64,000 nucleotides of DNA, taken from contig NZ_LN907827.1 in the NCBI RefSeq assembly GCF_001517405.1, forward strand, positions 758,616-822,615. The letters are read 5' to 3'. Positions 21,244 to 31,247 of the stretch are shown piece by piece (the stretch's first letter is position 1; each line of letters begins with the position of its first letter). The notes under the pieces are model-generated. The model ran no database searches. It had not been told where the DNA came from and saw nothing but the letters and a program-made list of their open reading frames with translations. Source of the DNA: Duffyella gerundensis (GTDB taxonomy: Bacteria > Pseudomonadota > Gammaproteobacteria > Enterobacterales > Enterobacteriaceae). The position numbers were made by a program, and so were the translations under genes.

Positions 21244-24150
21244 TTATTGGTGCGTAACGACAATAAGACGCAGCGCATCGAGTCGCCAGTTGGCTTCGCT
21301 GAGCGCAGAGAGCACCTGCTCGCGGTTGCTTTCCAGCGCCTCAATTTCATCTTCACGGATGTTAGGGTTTACTTTTTTCAGCGCGTTAAGCCGCGACAGT
21401 TCAGCGCTTAGCTTCTCATCGGCTTCCTGACTCGCCCGGGCAATCAGCGCTCGTGCTTCATCAGCAATGGTTGGCTCCGACAGCTTGATGATTTCGTGCA
21501 CATCCTGTTGCACGGCATTCACCAGTTTGCTGCCAGTATGACGATTCACCGCGTTGAGCTGGCGGTTAAAGCTCTCAAACTCCACCTTATCGGCGAGGTT
21601 AGTACCTTTACGGTCGATCAGCATACGCACCGGCGTCGGCGGCAGGAAACGCGTCAGCTGCAGCCCTTTAGGCGCCTGCGCTTCAACCACATAAATCATC
21701 TCAACCAGCAGAGTACCCACCGGCAACGCTTTGTTTTTCAGCAGGGAGAGCGCACAGCTGCCGGTATCACCAGACAACACCAGATCCAGCCCGTTACGGA
21801 TGATTGGATGTTCCCAGGTAATGAACTGCGTATCTTCCCGCGACAGCGCCTGCTCACGGTTGAAGGTGATGGTGCAGCCTTCTTCTGGCAGACCCGGGAA
21901 ATCGGGTACCAGCATGTGATCGGACGGCGTCAGCACAATCAGGTTATCGCTGCGATCATCCTGATTGATACCCACGATATCAAACAGATTCAACGCGAAA
22001 TTCACCAGATCGGTATCATTGTCCTGCGCGGCAATGCTGTCAGCCAGCGCCAGTGCCTGTTCGCCGCCGTTGGAGTTCAGTTCCAGCAGGCGATCGCGTC
22101 CCTGTTCCAGCTGTTGACGCATCGCGTCGTGCTGCTCACGACAGCTAACGATGAAGTCATCCAGACCCTGCGGGTTTTCCGGCGCCGCCAGCATCTCAAT
22201 CAGCTGCGGATAAACGCTGTCATAAATGGCACGGCCAGTTGGGCAAGTGTGCTCAAAGGCATCCAGCCCTTCGTGATACCAGCGCAGCAGCACGGCCTGC
22301 GCGGTTTTCTCAAGATAAGGGACAAAAATCTGGATATCATTTGCCTGACCAATACGATCCAGACGGCCAATGCGCTGCTCCAGCAGGTCGGGATTAAACG
22401 GCAGATCAAACATCACCAGGCTGCTGGCAAACTGGAAGTTACGGCCTTCTGAACCAATTTCAGAGCAGAGCAGCACCTGCGCGCCGTTCTCTTCCGAGGC
22501 GAAGTAAGCCGCCGCGCGGTCGCGTTCAATGATCGACAGGCCTTCATGGAATACCGCGGCACGGATACCCTCGCGCTCACGCAGTACCTGCTCCAGCTGC
22601 AGCGCGGTGGCCGCTTTGGCACAGATCACCAGCACTTTTTCATCACGGTGGCTGGTCAGATACCCCATCAACCATTCCACGCGCGGATCGAAGTTCCACC
22701 AGGTGCCAGTTTCGCCTTCAAACTCCTGATAAATCTGCTCCGGATAAAGCATGTCGCGTGCGCGCTCATCCACCGTTTTACGGGCGCTCATGATGCCGGA
22801 GACCTTGATCGCCGTCTGATACTGCGTCGGCAGCGGCAGCAGAATCGGATGCAGTTCGCGCTTTGGAAAGCCTTTGACGCCATTGCGAGTATTACGGAAC
22901 AGCACGCGGCTGGTGCCGTGGCGATCCATCAGCATGGCGATCAGCGATTTACGTGCTTCCAGCTTACCTTCACGGTCGCTGTTCGCCACCTGCAGCAGGG
23001 CGGTAATATCTTCTTCGCCCATCAGCGCATTCAGACGATCGAGTTCTTCATTGCCGAGCACGTTATCGGCCAGCAGCAGGCTCACCGCATCAGCGATCGG
23101 ACGGAAGTTTTTCTGCTCTGCTACAAACTGCTCAAAATCGTGGAAGCGGTTGGGATCGAGCAGACGCAGGCGCGCAAAGTGGCTTTCCATGCCGAGCTGT
23201 TCCGGCGTGGCGGTCAGCAGCAACACGGCTGGGATCTGCTCGGCCAGCTGTTCAATCACTTGATATTCACGGCTCGGTTCGCCTTCGCTCCACGCCAGAT
23301 GATGCGCTTCATCGACCACCAGCAGATCCCATTCCGCATCGGCCAACTGCTCAAGACGCTGTTTGTTGCGGCGTACAAAGTCGAGCGAACAGATGATCAT
23401 CTGCTCGGTATCAAACGGGTTAGCGCTGTCGAGGCGCGCTTCGGCGTAACGGTCGTCGTCAAACAGCGCGAAACGCAGGTTAAAGCGACGCAGCATTTCC
23501 ACCAGCCACTGATGCTGCAGCGTTTCCGGCACCACGATCAGCACGCGTTCGGCGCGGCCCGCCAGATACTGCTGCTGAATGATCATGCCGGCTTCAATGG
23601 TTTTGCCCAAACCCACTTCATCTGCCAGCAGCACGCGCGGTGCGTGGCGACGGCCAACATCGTGTGCGATATGCAGCTGATGCGGAATCAGATTGGTGCG
23701 CATGCCACGCAGGCCGCTGGTCGGCAGGCGATACTGCTCGCTGTGATATTTACGGGCGCGAAAACGCAGGGCAAAACGATCCATACGATCGAGCTGGCCG
23801 GCAAACAGGCGATCCTGCGGCTTGCTGAACACCAGCTTACTGTCGAGCATCACTTCACGCAGCACGACGCCGGTTTCTGCCGTGTCGAGACGCGTGCCGA
23901 CATAGCTGACGACCTCATTCTCTTCGAGGACTTCTTCAACTTCCAGCTGCCAGCCTTCATGGCTGGTGACGGTATCACCCGGATTAAACACGACACGGGT
24001 CACGGGCGAATCATTTCGGGCATACAGGCGGTTTTCACCGGTTGCGGGGAAGAGCAGGGTCACCATTCGGGCATCCACAGCCACCACGGTTCCCAATCCA
24101 AGTTCGCTTTCCGTATCGCTGATCCAGCGTTGACCAAGTTTAAAAGGCAT
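21244..24150 (-). CDS. rapA: RNA polymerase-associated SWI2/SNF2 ATPase RapA (HepA)
   Basis: DNA-translocating ATPase that binds RNA polymerase and helps it recycle after termination. The 968-residue length is identical to E. coli. N-terminal tandem SH3-like domains (about 1-107) precede the helicase core. The core has Walker [15 protein letters not shown] near 176, the DEAH box VVDEAHHL near 280 and [11 protein letters not shown] near 311. In the second RecA lobe, [16 protein letters not shown] and [11 protein letters not shown] (motif VI) lie around 555-605. RapA-specific spacer and C-terminal domains follow. It is downstream of polB, with a 248-base gap containing an inverted repeat. Confidence 0.98.
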   Translation of the reverse strand: MPFKLGQRWISDTESELGLGTVVAVDARMVTLLFPATGENRLYARNDSPVTRVVFNPGDTVTSHEGWQLEVEEVLEENEVVSYVGTRLDTAETGVVLREVMLDSKLVFSKPQDRLFAGQLDRMDRFALRFRARKYHSEQYRLPTSGLRGMRTNLIPHQLHIAHDVGRRHAPRVLLADEVGLGKTIEAGMIIQQQYLAGRAERVLIVVPETLQHQWLVEMLRRFNLRFALFDDDRYAEARLDSANPFDTEQMIICSLDFVRRNKQRLEQLADAEWDLLVVDEAHHLAWSEGEPSREYQVIEQLAEQIPAVLLLTATPEQLGMESHFARLRLLDPNRFHDFEQFVAEQKNFRPIADAVSLLLADNVLGNEELDRLNALMGEEDITALLQVANSDREGKLEARKSLIAMLMDRHGTSRVLFRNTRNGVKGFPKRELHPILLPLPTQYQTAIKVSGIMSARKTVDERARDMLYPEQIYQEFEGETGTWWNFDPRVEWLMGYLTSHRDEKVLVICAKAATALQLEQVLREREGIRAAVFHEGLSIIERDRAAAYFASEENGAQVLLCSEIGSEGRNFQFASSLVMFDLPFNPDLLEQRIGRLDRIGQANDIQIFVPYLEKTAQAVLLRWYHEGLDAFEHTCPTGRAIYDSVYPQLIEMLAAPENPQGLDDFIVSCREQHDAMRQQLEQGRDRLLELNSNGGEQALALADSIAAQDNDTDLVNFALNLFDIVGINQDDRSDNLIVLTPSDHMLVPDFPGLPEEGCTITFNREQALSREDTQFITWEHPIIRNGLDLVLSGDTGSCALSLLKNKALPVGTLLVEMIYVVEAQAPKGLQLTRFLPPTPVRMLIDRKGTNLADKVEFESFNRQLNAVNRHTGSKLVNAVQQDVHEIIKLSEPTIADEARALIARASQEADEKLSAELSRLNALKKVNPNIREDEIEALESNREQVLSALSEANWRLDALRLIVVTHQ

Positions 24151-24188
24151 AAATTAGTGGCTCGATTCTCGTCATAAAATGTGTAGGC

Positions 24189-24218
24189 CGTGGTCCGCAT
24201 CGTTAGCAGCGGACCACG
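24189..24218. repeat. Inverted repeat between polB and rapA
   Basis: Perfect 10-bp arms (CGTGGTCCGC / GCGGACCACG) with a 10-nt loop, about 40 bases upstream of the rapA start. There is no T tract on the minus strand; on the plus strand TTTTTT follows after 10 bases. It may be a weak terminator or lie in the rapA leader. Confidence 0.6.
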
Positions 24219-24398
24219 CTGGCGGTGATTTTTTGTCCATCATGGCGCGCATGGCGCAGTACTGCGGATCTCAATCAGCGGCAGCCTGGCTGCTCACGGG
24301 CAATACATTGCCGTCAGGCGGGAAGCCTGGTGAGATGTCAGCGCAGTGAGTTTCAGGAAGGGCGCTATGGTACTGGAAGGCCGTGCTTTCGTCACCTG

Positions 24399-26759
24399 TC
24401 AAAACAGCCCTAACTGACCCGTTATCAGTGTAGCAAAGTCATCGCCGACAAAAGGCAGGATGCCATCGGCAACTGGCTGCAGCTGGCGCGTAACGTAGTG
24501 ATCGTAATCCAGCGGCGTCGTGCGCACCTCCAGCGGCTCCGGGCCCGATGTCGCCATGACATAGCGAATAGATCCGCCTTTTTGATAACGCAGCGGGCGT
24601 CCCAGCTTCTGATTTTGCTCATCCGCAATGCGCGCCGCGCGTACGTGCGGCGGCACGTTTCGTTCATATTCATGCAACGGGCGGCGCAAACGCTTTTTGT
24701 AGACCAGCTCCTCATCCAGCTTACCGTCGAGCAGCTGTTGCACGGTTTCAAGAATAAATGCCTGCCAGGGCTGATGAGTAAAAATACGCAGATAGAGCGC
24801 TTGCTGAAAGCGTTGCGCCAGCGGCGTCCAGTCGGTGCGTACCGTCTCCAGCCCTTTAAAAACCATGCGCTGTTGCGTGCCTTCGCCGGTTAATCCGGCA
24901 TAGCGTTTTTTGCTGCCCTGTTCCGCACCGCGGATGGTGGGCATCAGGAAGCGGCTAAAATGGGTTTCATATTCCAGCTCCAGCGCGCTGGTCAGGCCAT
25001 ACTTCTCCTGCAGGTGCTGTTGCCACCAGGCATTCACCTTTTGCACCAGCCGCTGCCCAATGTCATTCGCCTGCTGTTCGCTATGCGCCGTCTTCAGCCA
25101 GACAAAAGTGGAGTCGGTATCGCCGTAAATCACATCGTAGCCCTGGGCTTCAATCAGCTGCTGCGTCTGGCGCATGATTTCATGGCCACGCAGGGTAATT
25201 GAACTGGCCAGTCGTGGATCGAAAAAGCGGCAGGAAGGCGTACCCAGCACGCCATACAGCGCGTTCATAATGATTTTCAGCGCCTGTGATAGCGGTTGAT
25301 TGCCCTGTTTTTTTGCCGCTTCGCGTCCCTGACCAATCTGCTCAACAATGGCGGGCAGGCAGTGATGCTGGCGCGAGAAGCGTGCGCCGCGAAACCCCTC
25401 TATGGATGACGCATCATCAGGATGCGCGAGGCCTTCCACCAATCCGATCGGATCGATAAGAAAGGTACGAATAATCGACGGATAAAGGCTTTTATAATCA
25501 AGCACCAACACGGAATCATACAGGCCGGGACGTGAATCCATTACGTAGCCGCCGGGGCTGGTTTCCGGCGCCACTTCGCCGATACCCGGTGCCACAAAAC
25601 CGGCGCGGTGCATACGTGGCATATAAAGGTGGGTAAACGACGCTACCGAACCGCCATGCCGATCGGCAGGCAAACCGTTTACGCTGGCACGCTCCAGCAA
25701 AAAAGGCATGATTGCGGTTTTATGAAAGATGCGCGTGACCAGCTCGCAATCTTTGAGGTTGTAGCGGGCCAGCGCTGGCTTATCTTCGGCAAAGCGCTGG
25801 TTGATTTCATTCATGCGCTGCCACGGATTGTCGATCGCTTTGCCGTCGCCCAGCAATTCGCGCGACACCGACTCCAGGCTAAACGAGGCGAAATTCCAGA
25901 AGGCGGACTTCAGGGCCTCAATGCCGTCGATAATCAGTCGGCCGGTGGCCTGGGCAAAAAAAACGCCGGGCTTAAAGCCGTGTTCGCGCCACTCAAGGGC
26001 GGTTTGCTGACGGCCAAGACGCAGCGGAATGGCGTAGCGATCGGCATGCTTTTGCAGCACGCGCAGATCGAACTGGATCACATTCCAGCCGATGAGCACA
26101 TCAGGATCGTGCTCGGCAAACCAGTGATTGAGCTTTTCCAGCAGCTGCGGCCGCGTGGCGACATACTCCAGTTTGAAATCGAGCGTGCTGGCATCGCCAT
26201 TCTCCGGGCCGAGCATATACACCGTGCGCTGGCCGCAGCCCTCCAGTCCGATGCAGTAGAGATCGCCGTGCTGATTGGTTTCGATATCCAGCGACACCCA
26301 TTTCAGCGGCGGACGATAGCTGGCGCAGGGCTTCACGCGTGCGTCAGTCAGCGTATCGCGGCCCGGCGTACCGTCAAACCAGACCGGCGCGGTGATAAAA
26401 CGCTCCATCAGAAAGCGTTCCGGCGGTTTGATATCCGCTTCGTAAACTGTAACTCCCTGTTCACGCAGCAGTTTTTCCAGCCGCTGCAGCTGGCGATATT
26501 GCGTGCAGTACAAACCCATAACCGGCTGCTGGCGGAAGTCTTTCAGCGTGAGCGGTGCCAGACGCCACTGCCGTTCGTTGTGCAGCAGCGCTTCTACCTG
26601 TGACTGAAAACGCTGCGGAATAAAGGCGACAGACTCCTGCAGCGGCAGCACCAGCCGTTGTGGGCCCGCATCGGTAGCCAGCCAGAGCACGATCTCGGTG
26701 CCTGACGCGGTATCACGCCAGTGACGGGTAAGAACAAAACCTGCACGTGACTGATTCAC
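24399..26759 (-). CDS. polB: DNA polymerase II
   Basis: SOS-inducible family B polymerase with proofreading, used for replication restart and lesion bypass. The 786-residue protein (E. coli 783) shows the 3'-5' exonuclease motif SLDIETN near 156. The polymerase motifs are [11 protein letters not shown] near 420 (motif A), [12 protein letters not shown] near 490 (motif B) and YGDTDSTFV near 545 (motif C, catalytic aspartates), and KKRYAGL lies further on. A LexA-like box lies about 40 bases upstream. In E. coli the ara genes follow on the far side; here the neighbour is yabI, divergently transcribed. Confidence 0.97.
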   Translation of the reverse strand: MNQSRAGFVLTRHWRDTASGTEIVLWLATDAGPQRLVLPLQESVAFIPQRFQSQVEALLHNERQWRLAPLTLKDFRQQPVMGLYCTQYRQLQRLEKLLREQGVTVYEADIKPPERFLMERFITAPVWFDGTPGRDTLTDARVKPCASYRPPLKWVSLDIETNQHGDLYCIGLEGCGQRTVYMLGPENGDASTLDFKLEYVATRPQLLEKLNHWFAEHDPDVLIGWNVIQFDLRVLQKHADRYAIPLRLGRQQTALEWREHGFKPGVFFAQATGRLIIDGIEALKSAFWNFASFSLESVSRELLGDGKAIDNPWQRMNEINQRFAEDKPALARYNLKDCELVTRIFHKTAIMPFLLERASVNGLPADRHGGSVASFTHLYMPRMHRAGFVAPGIGEVAPETSPGGYVMDSRPGLYDSVLVLDYKSLYPSIIRTFLIDPIGLVEGLAHPDDASSIEGFRGARFSRQHHCLPAIVEQIGQGREAAKKQGNQPLSQALKIIMNALYGVLGTPSCRFFDPRLASSITLRGHEIMRQTQQLIEAQGYDVIYGDTDSTFVWLKTAHSEQQANDIGQRLVQKVNAWWQQHLQEKYGLTSALELEYETHFSRFLMPTIRGAEQGSKKRYAGLTGEGTQQRMVFKGLETVRTDWTPLAQRFQQALYLRIFTHQPWQAFILETVQQLLDGKLDEELVYKKRLRRPLHEYERNVPPHVRAARIADEQNQKLGRPLRYQKGGSIRYVMATSGPEPLEVRTTPLDYDHYVTRQLQPVADGILPFVGDDFATLITGQLGLF

Positions 26760-26796
26760 ATGTCGCCCTTTTCTGAAATTAACGCGCTATTTTAGC

Positions 26797-26812
26797 ATGT
26801 TTATTTATACAG
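26797..26812. promoter_or_regulatory. LexA-like SOS box upstream of polB
   Basis: Read on the minus strand it is CTGTATAAATAAACAT. It fits CTG-N10-CAG with a single mismatch in the last base and has the AT-rich centre typical of SOS boxes. It lies between GGAACT and TAAAAT, a 17-bp-spaced promoter-like pair for polB. E. coli polB (dinA) is LexA-controlled from the same place. Confidence 0.7.
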
Positions 26813-26889
26813 TTCCGCAGCGGGCGGCGGCTATTTTCTGCACCGCGCGGCCGCTGCACCTCTGTCAACAATCGCATACAAAACATCCC

Positions 26890-26918
26890 TTGACGCTATG
26901 ACGCGCGCTCTGGACAAT
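26890..26918 (+). promoter_or_regulatory. Putative yabI promoter
   Basis: TTGACG, a 17-bp spacer, then GACAAT, ending about 30 bases before the yabI ATG. A good -35 and a fair -10, assigned by consensus match only. Confidence 0.5.
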
Positions 26919-26947
26919 CCCTGCTCTTGCAAGTAACTGGGAACATT

Positions 26948-27712
26948 ATGGAAGCCTGGCTGGAACAACTGATGGCGCAGTCGATGGGCTGGGCGCTGGT
27001 CACGATCGGATTAGTGGCTTTTTTTGAGTCACTGGCGCTGGTCGGCCTTATTCTGCCGGGAACGGTGCTGATGGCGTCGCTGGGCGCACTGATTGGCGGC
27101 GGTCACATTAATCTCTATTCTGCCTGGGCTGCCGGTACCGCAGGCTGCTTTCTGGGCGACTGGATCTCCTACTACATCGGCTGGAAGTTCAAGGGGCCGC
27201 TGCACCGCTGGCGGTTCCTGAAAAAGCATCAGCGAATGCTGGATAAAACTGAGCATGCGCTGCATGAACACAGCATGTTTACCATTCTGGTAGGGCGTTT
27301 TGTCGGGCCGACGCGGCCGCTGATCCCGATGGTGGCAGGCATGCTGGAACTGCCGGTGAGAAAATTCGCGCCGCCAAACATTGTCGGCTGCCTGCTCTGG
27401 CCTCCGCTCTATTTTCTGCCGGGTATTTTGGCCGGTGTGGCGGTGGATGTGCCGAAAGATGCGCAAAGCGGGCTGTTTAAATGGCTGCTGCTGGGTGTGG
27501 CACTGCTGATCTGGCTGGCCGTCTGGCTCTGCTGGCGTTGGTGGCGCGGCGATAAAAAGCGCGACTGGGCCAGCGCCTGGTTACCGGCCGCACGTTTGCG
27601 CTGGCTGGCGCCGTTAATGATGCTGGCGGCCATCGCCAGTTTCGTGGCGATTCAGTTTCATCCGATGATGCCGATTTTCCGCGATCTGTTATGGAAAGTG
27701 TTTATCGGCTAG
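26948..27712 (+). CDS. yabI: DedA-family inner-membrane protein YabI
   Basis: DedA/SNARE-associated family membrane protein. Relatives act in undecaprenyl-phosphate or phospholipid flipping and membrane homeostasis; the individual role of YabI is not established. The start at the ATG of MEAWLEQLM gives 254 residues, equal to E. coli, and follows TGGGA. An upstream in-frame ATG at 26927 is less likely. The family motif FxGRFxPxxR appears as VGRFVGPTRPLIPMVAG around 117-133, with ESLALVGLILPG near 24. Five or six hydrophobic segments are visible. The stop is only four bases from the convergent thiQ stop, with no terminator between. Confidence 0.93.
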   Translation: MEAWLEQLMAQSMGWALVTIGLVAFFESLALVGLILPGTVLMASLGALIGGGHINLYSAWAAGTAGCFLGDWISYYIGWKFKGPLHRWRFLKKHQRMLDKTEHALHEHSMFTILVGRFVGPTRPLIPMVAGMLELPVRKFAPPNIVGCLLWPPLYFLPGILAGVAVDVPKDAQSGLFKWLLLGVALLIWLAVWLCWRWWRGDKKRDWASAWLPAARLRWLAPLMMLAAIASFVAIQFHPMMPIFRDLLWKVFIG

Positions 27713-27716
27713 CAGG

Positions 27717-28418
27717 TTACCGCCGCGGAATGCCTAATACCGCGGCGGCATCCACTTCACCGCTCAGCAACTGGGCGGTGGCACCTTCCCAGTAAATCTC
27801 GCCTTCCACCACCAGCACGCTGCGCGGCGCAATGTGTGCGGCATCTTCAATGCTGTGCGACACCATCAGCAGCGTAATGTTGCGTTCAATACAGACCATT
27901 TCCACCAGCTGCAGCATCTCTTTACGCAGGGCGGGATCAAGCGCTGAAAAAGGCTCGTCCAGCAGCAGCACCGGCTGCTGACGCACCAGACAGCGGGCCA
28001 GCGCCACGCGCTGACGCTGGCCGCCGGAAAGCTGCTCTGGCAACCGATCCATCAACTCGCTCAGGCCGACACGCCGGGCAATATCGTTGCGTGCCTGCTG
28101 CTGCGCGGCATCGAGCTTCAGGCCGGGATGCAGGCCGAGTCCAATGTTTTGCGCCACGGTAAGATGTGGAAAAAGATTGTGCTCCTGAAACAGCATCGAA
28201 ACCGGACGCTGCGCCGGCGCGCTGAACGTATGGTGCTGATGGGCAATCATTAACTCGCCGCTGGAAACCGGCAAAAAACCGGCAATCAAACTCAGCAGCG
28301 TGCTTTTTCCGGCACCGCTCGGCCCGAGCACCGCGACCCGCTCGCCCGCCTGCAGGCTGAGGGAAAAGCGCATCGGCAGATGGTTATACAGATAGGTCAG
28401 ATCAGTCAGTGTCAGCAT
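27717..28418 (-). CDS. thiQ: Thiamine ABC transporter ATP-binding protein
   Basis: ATPase of the ThiBPQ importer for thiamine, TMP and TPP. The start at the ATG of [15 protein letters not shown] gives 233 residues (E. coli 232); an upstream in-frame ATG would add seven residues. Walker [10 protein letters not shown] is near 32, the signature LSGGQRQRV near 128, Walker B VLLLDEPF near 147 and the switch His in MVSHS near 183. The start lies inside the 3' end of thiP (17-base overlap), the usual translational coupling in this operon. Confidence 0.96.
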   Translation of the reverse strand: MLTLTDLTYLYNHLPMRFSLSLQAGERVAVLGPSGAGKSTLLSLIAGFLPVSSGELMIAHQHHTFSAPAQRPVSMLFQEHNLFPHLTVAQNIGLGLHPGLKLDAAQQQARNDIARRVGLSELMDRLPEQLSGGQRQRVALARCLVRQQPVLLLDEPFSALDPALRKEMLQLVEMVCIERNITLLMVSHSIEDAAHIAPRSVLVVEGEIYWEGATAQLLSGEVDAAAVLGIPRR

Positions 28419-30006
28419 GGCGTCCAGGCAATCGTTCAATCAGGCTAAACAGGGCAAAACAGAGCAGCAGCAGCAACAGGGCGGTGAAGGCACCATCCTG
28501 TCCGCGATAGGCGCCAATCTGCTGATAAAGGTAGAAGGGCAGCGTACGGAAATCGGCATTGCCAAACAGCGCCACTACGCCGAAATCGCCAATTGACAGC
28601 ACGCAGGCAAAAGCCAGCGCCTGCGCCAGCGGACGTTTTAACGCGCGTAGCTCTACCCAGCGCAGCCGATTCCAGCCGCGCATGCCAAGGGAAAGACAGA
28701 GTCGGTTATAGCGTTCGGCCGTATCGCGCATCGGATTTTCCAGCACCTTCATGGCATAAGGAATCGCCATCAATGCATTGGTAAAAATCACGATGCCGTC
28801 CGCCTGCTGGGGCAAGCCAATGGTGGTGTTGAGCAGCAGGAAAAAACCGGTAGCCAACACGATGCCCGGCATGGCGAGAATCAGCATGCCGCTGAGCTCC
28901 AGCGCCTGTCCGGCCAGCAGCTGCTGACGCAGGCGCAGCTCGCGGCTGCTCCACAGCAGCATCATGCTCAATACCACCGTCAGCACGCCCGCGGCAACCG
29001 CGATGCGCAGCGAGGTCAGGGTAGCCTGCCACAGCGCCGCTTCCGGCAACACGCCTTGCAGCACGCGGTGTGTGCCATCAGCAATCACCGCCAGCAACGG
29101 CGGTAGCAGCAACACCAGTGCGAGCGTAATCAGCACCGTATCCGCCAGCCGGGCGGGCCAGCTGTCATGCGGATCGCGCCAGCCATTTAGCTGCCGTGTG
29201 CCTGAGGGGATGACTTTGCTCAGTCGCTGACTGAGCATCACTAATCCCAGACAACAGAACATCTGAATCAGCGACAGCAGCGCCGCTTTACCTGGATCGT
29301 AGTCGTAGCTGAGCGCCTGAAAAATCGCCAACTCAATGGTGGTCGCGCGTGGTCCACCACCCAGCGACAATACGGTGGCAAAACTGGCAAAGCAGAGCAT
29401 GAAAATCAGCGCGGCGGTAGGAAACAGCGCGCGACGCAGCCAGGGCCACTCCAGCAGATAAAAATGATTCCAGCCGCGCATGCCGAGCTGTGCCGCCAAC
29501 TGGCGCTGTTCACCGGGAATCTGCTCAAGCGCCTGCAACAGCAGCCGGGTCGCCAGCGGCAAATTAAAGAAAACGTGCGCCAGCAGGATGCCGGTCAGGC
29601 CGTAAGGCGAAAAGGTGTAATTCATGCCCAGCCAGTGGCAGATCGTCGCCAGCCAGCCTGCGCGGCCATACACGCTGAGAATGCCAAACACCGCCACCAG
29701 CACCGGCAGAACCAACGTCATTGCGCATAATCGCAGCAGCAGCAGACGGCCAGGAAAGCGCCGTCGCCACAGCGCTCTTGCCAGAAAAATCGCGGGCAGG
29801 ACGGAGAACAGCGCCGACAATGAAGCCTGCCAGAAAGAGAACAGCAGCACATGTTGCAGGTAGTCATCGTTGAGCAGCGCCCGCCAGTCGATAGCGGGCG
29901 CGCTATACCATAACGCACCAAAGGCGAGCAGGGCGACCGCCAGCAGAAGCGCCGCCGCACTGCCGCCCGGCAGCAGCCAGCTTAGCGACTGACGGCGCGT
30001 TGCCAT
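28402..30006 (-). CDS. thiP: Thiamine ABC transporter permease
   Basis: Inner-membrane channel subunit of the thiamine importer. The start at [14 protein letters not shown] gives 534 residues (E. coli 536). The protein is a fused duplication of two six-helix permease halves. Each half carries an EAA-type loop for ThiQ contact: [12 protein letters not shown] near 175 and [12 protein letters not shown] near 445. Highly hydrophobic throughout. The start overlaps the end of thiB by 25 bases. Confidence 0.96.
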   Translation of the reverse strand: MATRRQSLSWLLPGGSAAALLLAVALLAFGALWYSAPAIDWRALLNDDYLQHVLLFSFWQASLSALFSVLPAIFLARALWRRRFPGRLLLLRLCAMTLVLPVLVAVFGILSVYGRAGWLATICHWLGMNYTFSPYGLTGILLAHVFFNLPLATRLLLQALEQIPGEQRQLAAQLGMRGWNHFYLLEWPWLRRALFPTAALIFMLCFASFATVLSLGGGPRATTIELAIFQALSYDYDPGKAALLSLIQMFCCLGLVMLSQRLSKVIPSGTRQLNGWRDPHDSWPARLADTVLITLALVLLLPPLLAVIADGTHRVLQGVLPEAALWQATLTSLRIAVAAGVLTVVLSMMLLWSSRELRLRQQLLAGQALELSGMLILAMPGIVLATGFFLLLNTTIGLPQQADGIVIFTNALMAIPYAMKVLENPMRDTAERYNRLCLSLGMRGWNRLRWVELRALKRPLAQALAFACVLSIGDFGVVALFGNADFRTLPFYLYQQIGAYRGQDGAFTALLLLLLCFALFSLIERLPGRHADTD

Positions 30007-30968
30007 TCGGCTATCCATTGCGCACGGTGATCGGCGACCTCTTTCGCCGAGTAGCTCAGCGCCGTTTTCGGCACGGTTAGCTGTTCAAAGCCCGCCGGCA
30101 GCGGGGTTTTATCCACTGGATACATCCAGTTACCGGTGGCAACAGTCTGCTGGAAAGGCGCGCTTACCATAAACTGCAGGAACTGTTTCGCTAGTTCAGG
30201 CTGTTTGCTGGCATTAAGGCGCGCGGCCACTTCCACCTGTAAATAGTGGCCTTCGGCAAAGTTAGCCGCGGCGTACTGGGTTTTCTTCTCTTCAATCAGA
30301 TGATAAGCGGGCGAAGTGGTATAACTCAGTACCAGGTCACCTTCTCCTTTCAGAAACAGACCATAGGCTTCGCTCCAGCCTTTAGTGACCGTGACCGTTT
30401 TCTGCGCCAGCTGTTGCCACGCCTGCGGTGTCCGATCGCCAAACACTTTTTGCATCCACAGCAGTAAGCCTAATCCCGGCGTGCTGGTGCGCGGATCTTC
30501 ATAAATGACCCGCCATTTTTGATCGCTCTCCACCAGCTCTTTCAGGCTGGCAGGCGGGTTTTTCAGGCGCGTTTTGTCATACACGAAGGCGAAGTAGCCG
30601 TAATCAAAAGGCACGAACGTACTGTCGTGCCAGCCACCCGGTACGGTGAGTGCCGAGCTGTCGACATCGCTTTTGGCAAACAATCCGGTTTGCTGAGCCG
30701 CCTGTAGCAGATTGTTATCCAGCCCCAGCACCACATCGGCTTTGCTGTTTTTACCTTCCATACGCAGACGATTCAGCAACGAAACGCCATCTTCCAGCGC
30801 CACAAATTTAAGCTCGCAGCCGCATTGCGCTTCAAATGCCTTTTTTACCGCCGGGCCGGGGCCCCATTCAGAGGCGAAAGAGTCGTAGGTATATACGGTG
30901 AGAACGGGGGACGCGGCCAGCGCCGGCGTGGATAACAGCAGCAGGACAGGTAAGACTTTTTTTAACAC
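29982..30968 (-). CDS. thiB: Thiamine-binding periplasmic protein
   Basis: Periplasmic receptor that captures thiamine and its phosphates for ThiPQ. The start is placed at a GTG, six bases after AGGAG, giving 328 residues (E. coli 327) and a normal Sec signal peptide (LKKVLPVLLLLSTPALA). An ATG at 31004 would add twelve unrelated residues. Family landmarks: VLTVYTYDSFASEWGPGP near 22, EDPRTSTPGLGLL near 160 and FLKGEGDLVLSYTTSPAYH near 207. The leader carries a TPP riboswitch. A 7-bp repeat pair (CTTTGCG / CGCAAAG) could pair across the ribosome binding site, suggesting translational control. Confidence 0.95.
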   Translation of the reverse strand: MLKKVLPVLLLLSTPALAASPVLTVYTYDSFASEWGPGPAVKKAFEAQCGCELKFVALEDGVSLLNRLRMEGKNSKADVVLGLDNNLLQAAQQTGLFAKSDVDSSALTVPGGWHDSTFVPFDYGYFAFVYDKTRLKNPPASLKELVESDQKWRVIYEDPRTSTPGLGLLLWMQKVFGDRTPQAWQQLAQKTVTVTKGWSEAYGLFLKGEGDLVLSYTTSPAYHLIEEKKTQYAAANFAEGHYLQVEVAARLNASKQPELAKQFLQFMVSAPFQQTVATGNWMYPVDKTPLPAGFEQLTVPKTALSYSAKEVADHRAQWIAEWQRAVSR

Positions 30969-31024
30969 TTTGCGCTCCTGGGAAGGATAATTTATGAGTC
31001 GCAAAGGATCTGAGGGACGCTCAC

Positions 31025-31208
31025 TCTCAAATCCCTACGCCGGGGTTAACCGGATCAGGTTCGACGGGTCTTTCTCAGCGACTTTATACTTGCTGCGCAG
31101 GCGTTGATCCTGTACCGGGCAGTGCTCAAAATCCTCACGTACTGATGTACGCTGCGGTTTCTGCGCGCTGTCCGGCGGTATCAGCAAAGTGGTCGCACCC
31201 CGTTGAGA
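31025..31208 (-). promoter_or_regulatory. TPP riboswitch (THI element) of thiBPQ, with enlarged P3
   Basis: Read on the minus strand: P1 TCTCAA / TTGAGA; the P2 strand ACGGGGTGC with its partner GACCCGT; the invariant CTGAGA; the pyrophosphate-sensor part GAACCTGATCCGGTTA; and GGCGTAGGGA. All the conserved THI-box blocks are present. The P3 arm begins GCGAC / GTCGC but, instead of a short loop, holds about 130 extra bases that include a palindromic repeat. The aptamer spans about 184 nt instead of roughly 100. High TPP is expected to lower thiB expression. Confidence 0.92.
31115..31175. repeat. Interspersed palindromic repeat, copy 2, inside riboswitch P3
   Basis: CCGGGCAGTGCTCAAAATCC on the left pairs imperfectly with CGGTTTCTGCGCGCTGTCCGG on the right around GTAC-TGAT-GTAC. 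It shares the ATCCTCACGTACT block and overall arrangement with the element at 20338-20399. It is the distal part of the enlarged P3 arm of the TPP riboswitch and extends the helix as a hairpin without touching the conserved ligand-binding blocks. Confidence 0.8.
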
Positions 31209-31247
31209 ACGGCTTATTCTAGACAGAATACCCGGGTTACGAAAGGG

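Noticed and set aside
22546..24177. A 543-codon open frame on the plus strand opposite rapA
   Set aside because: It is fully antisense to a well-conserved gene in GC-rich sequence; its translation resembles no family and has no ribosome binding site. It is a codon-usage shadow.
24225..24413. 62-codon plus-strand frame in the polB-rapA gap
   Set aside because: No ribosome binding site or family resemblance; it runs into the 3' end of polB on the other strand.
25608..26603. 331-codon plus-strand frame opposite polB, and similar ones at 31635-32690 (opposite sgrR) and 6624-7700 (minus, opposite carB)
   Set aside because: Same reason: antisense shadows of long conserved genes, with His/Arg/Gln-rich translations typical of the complementary frame.
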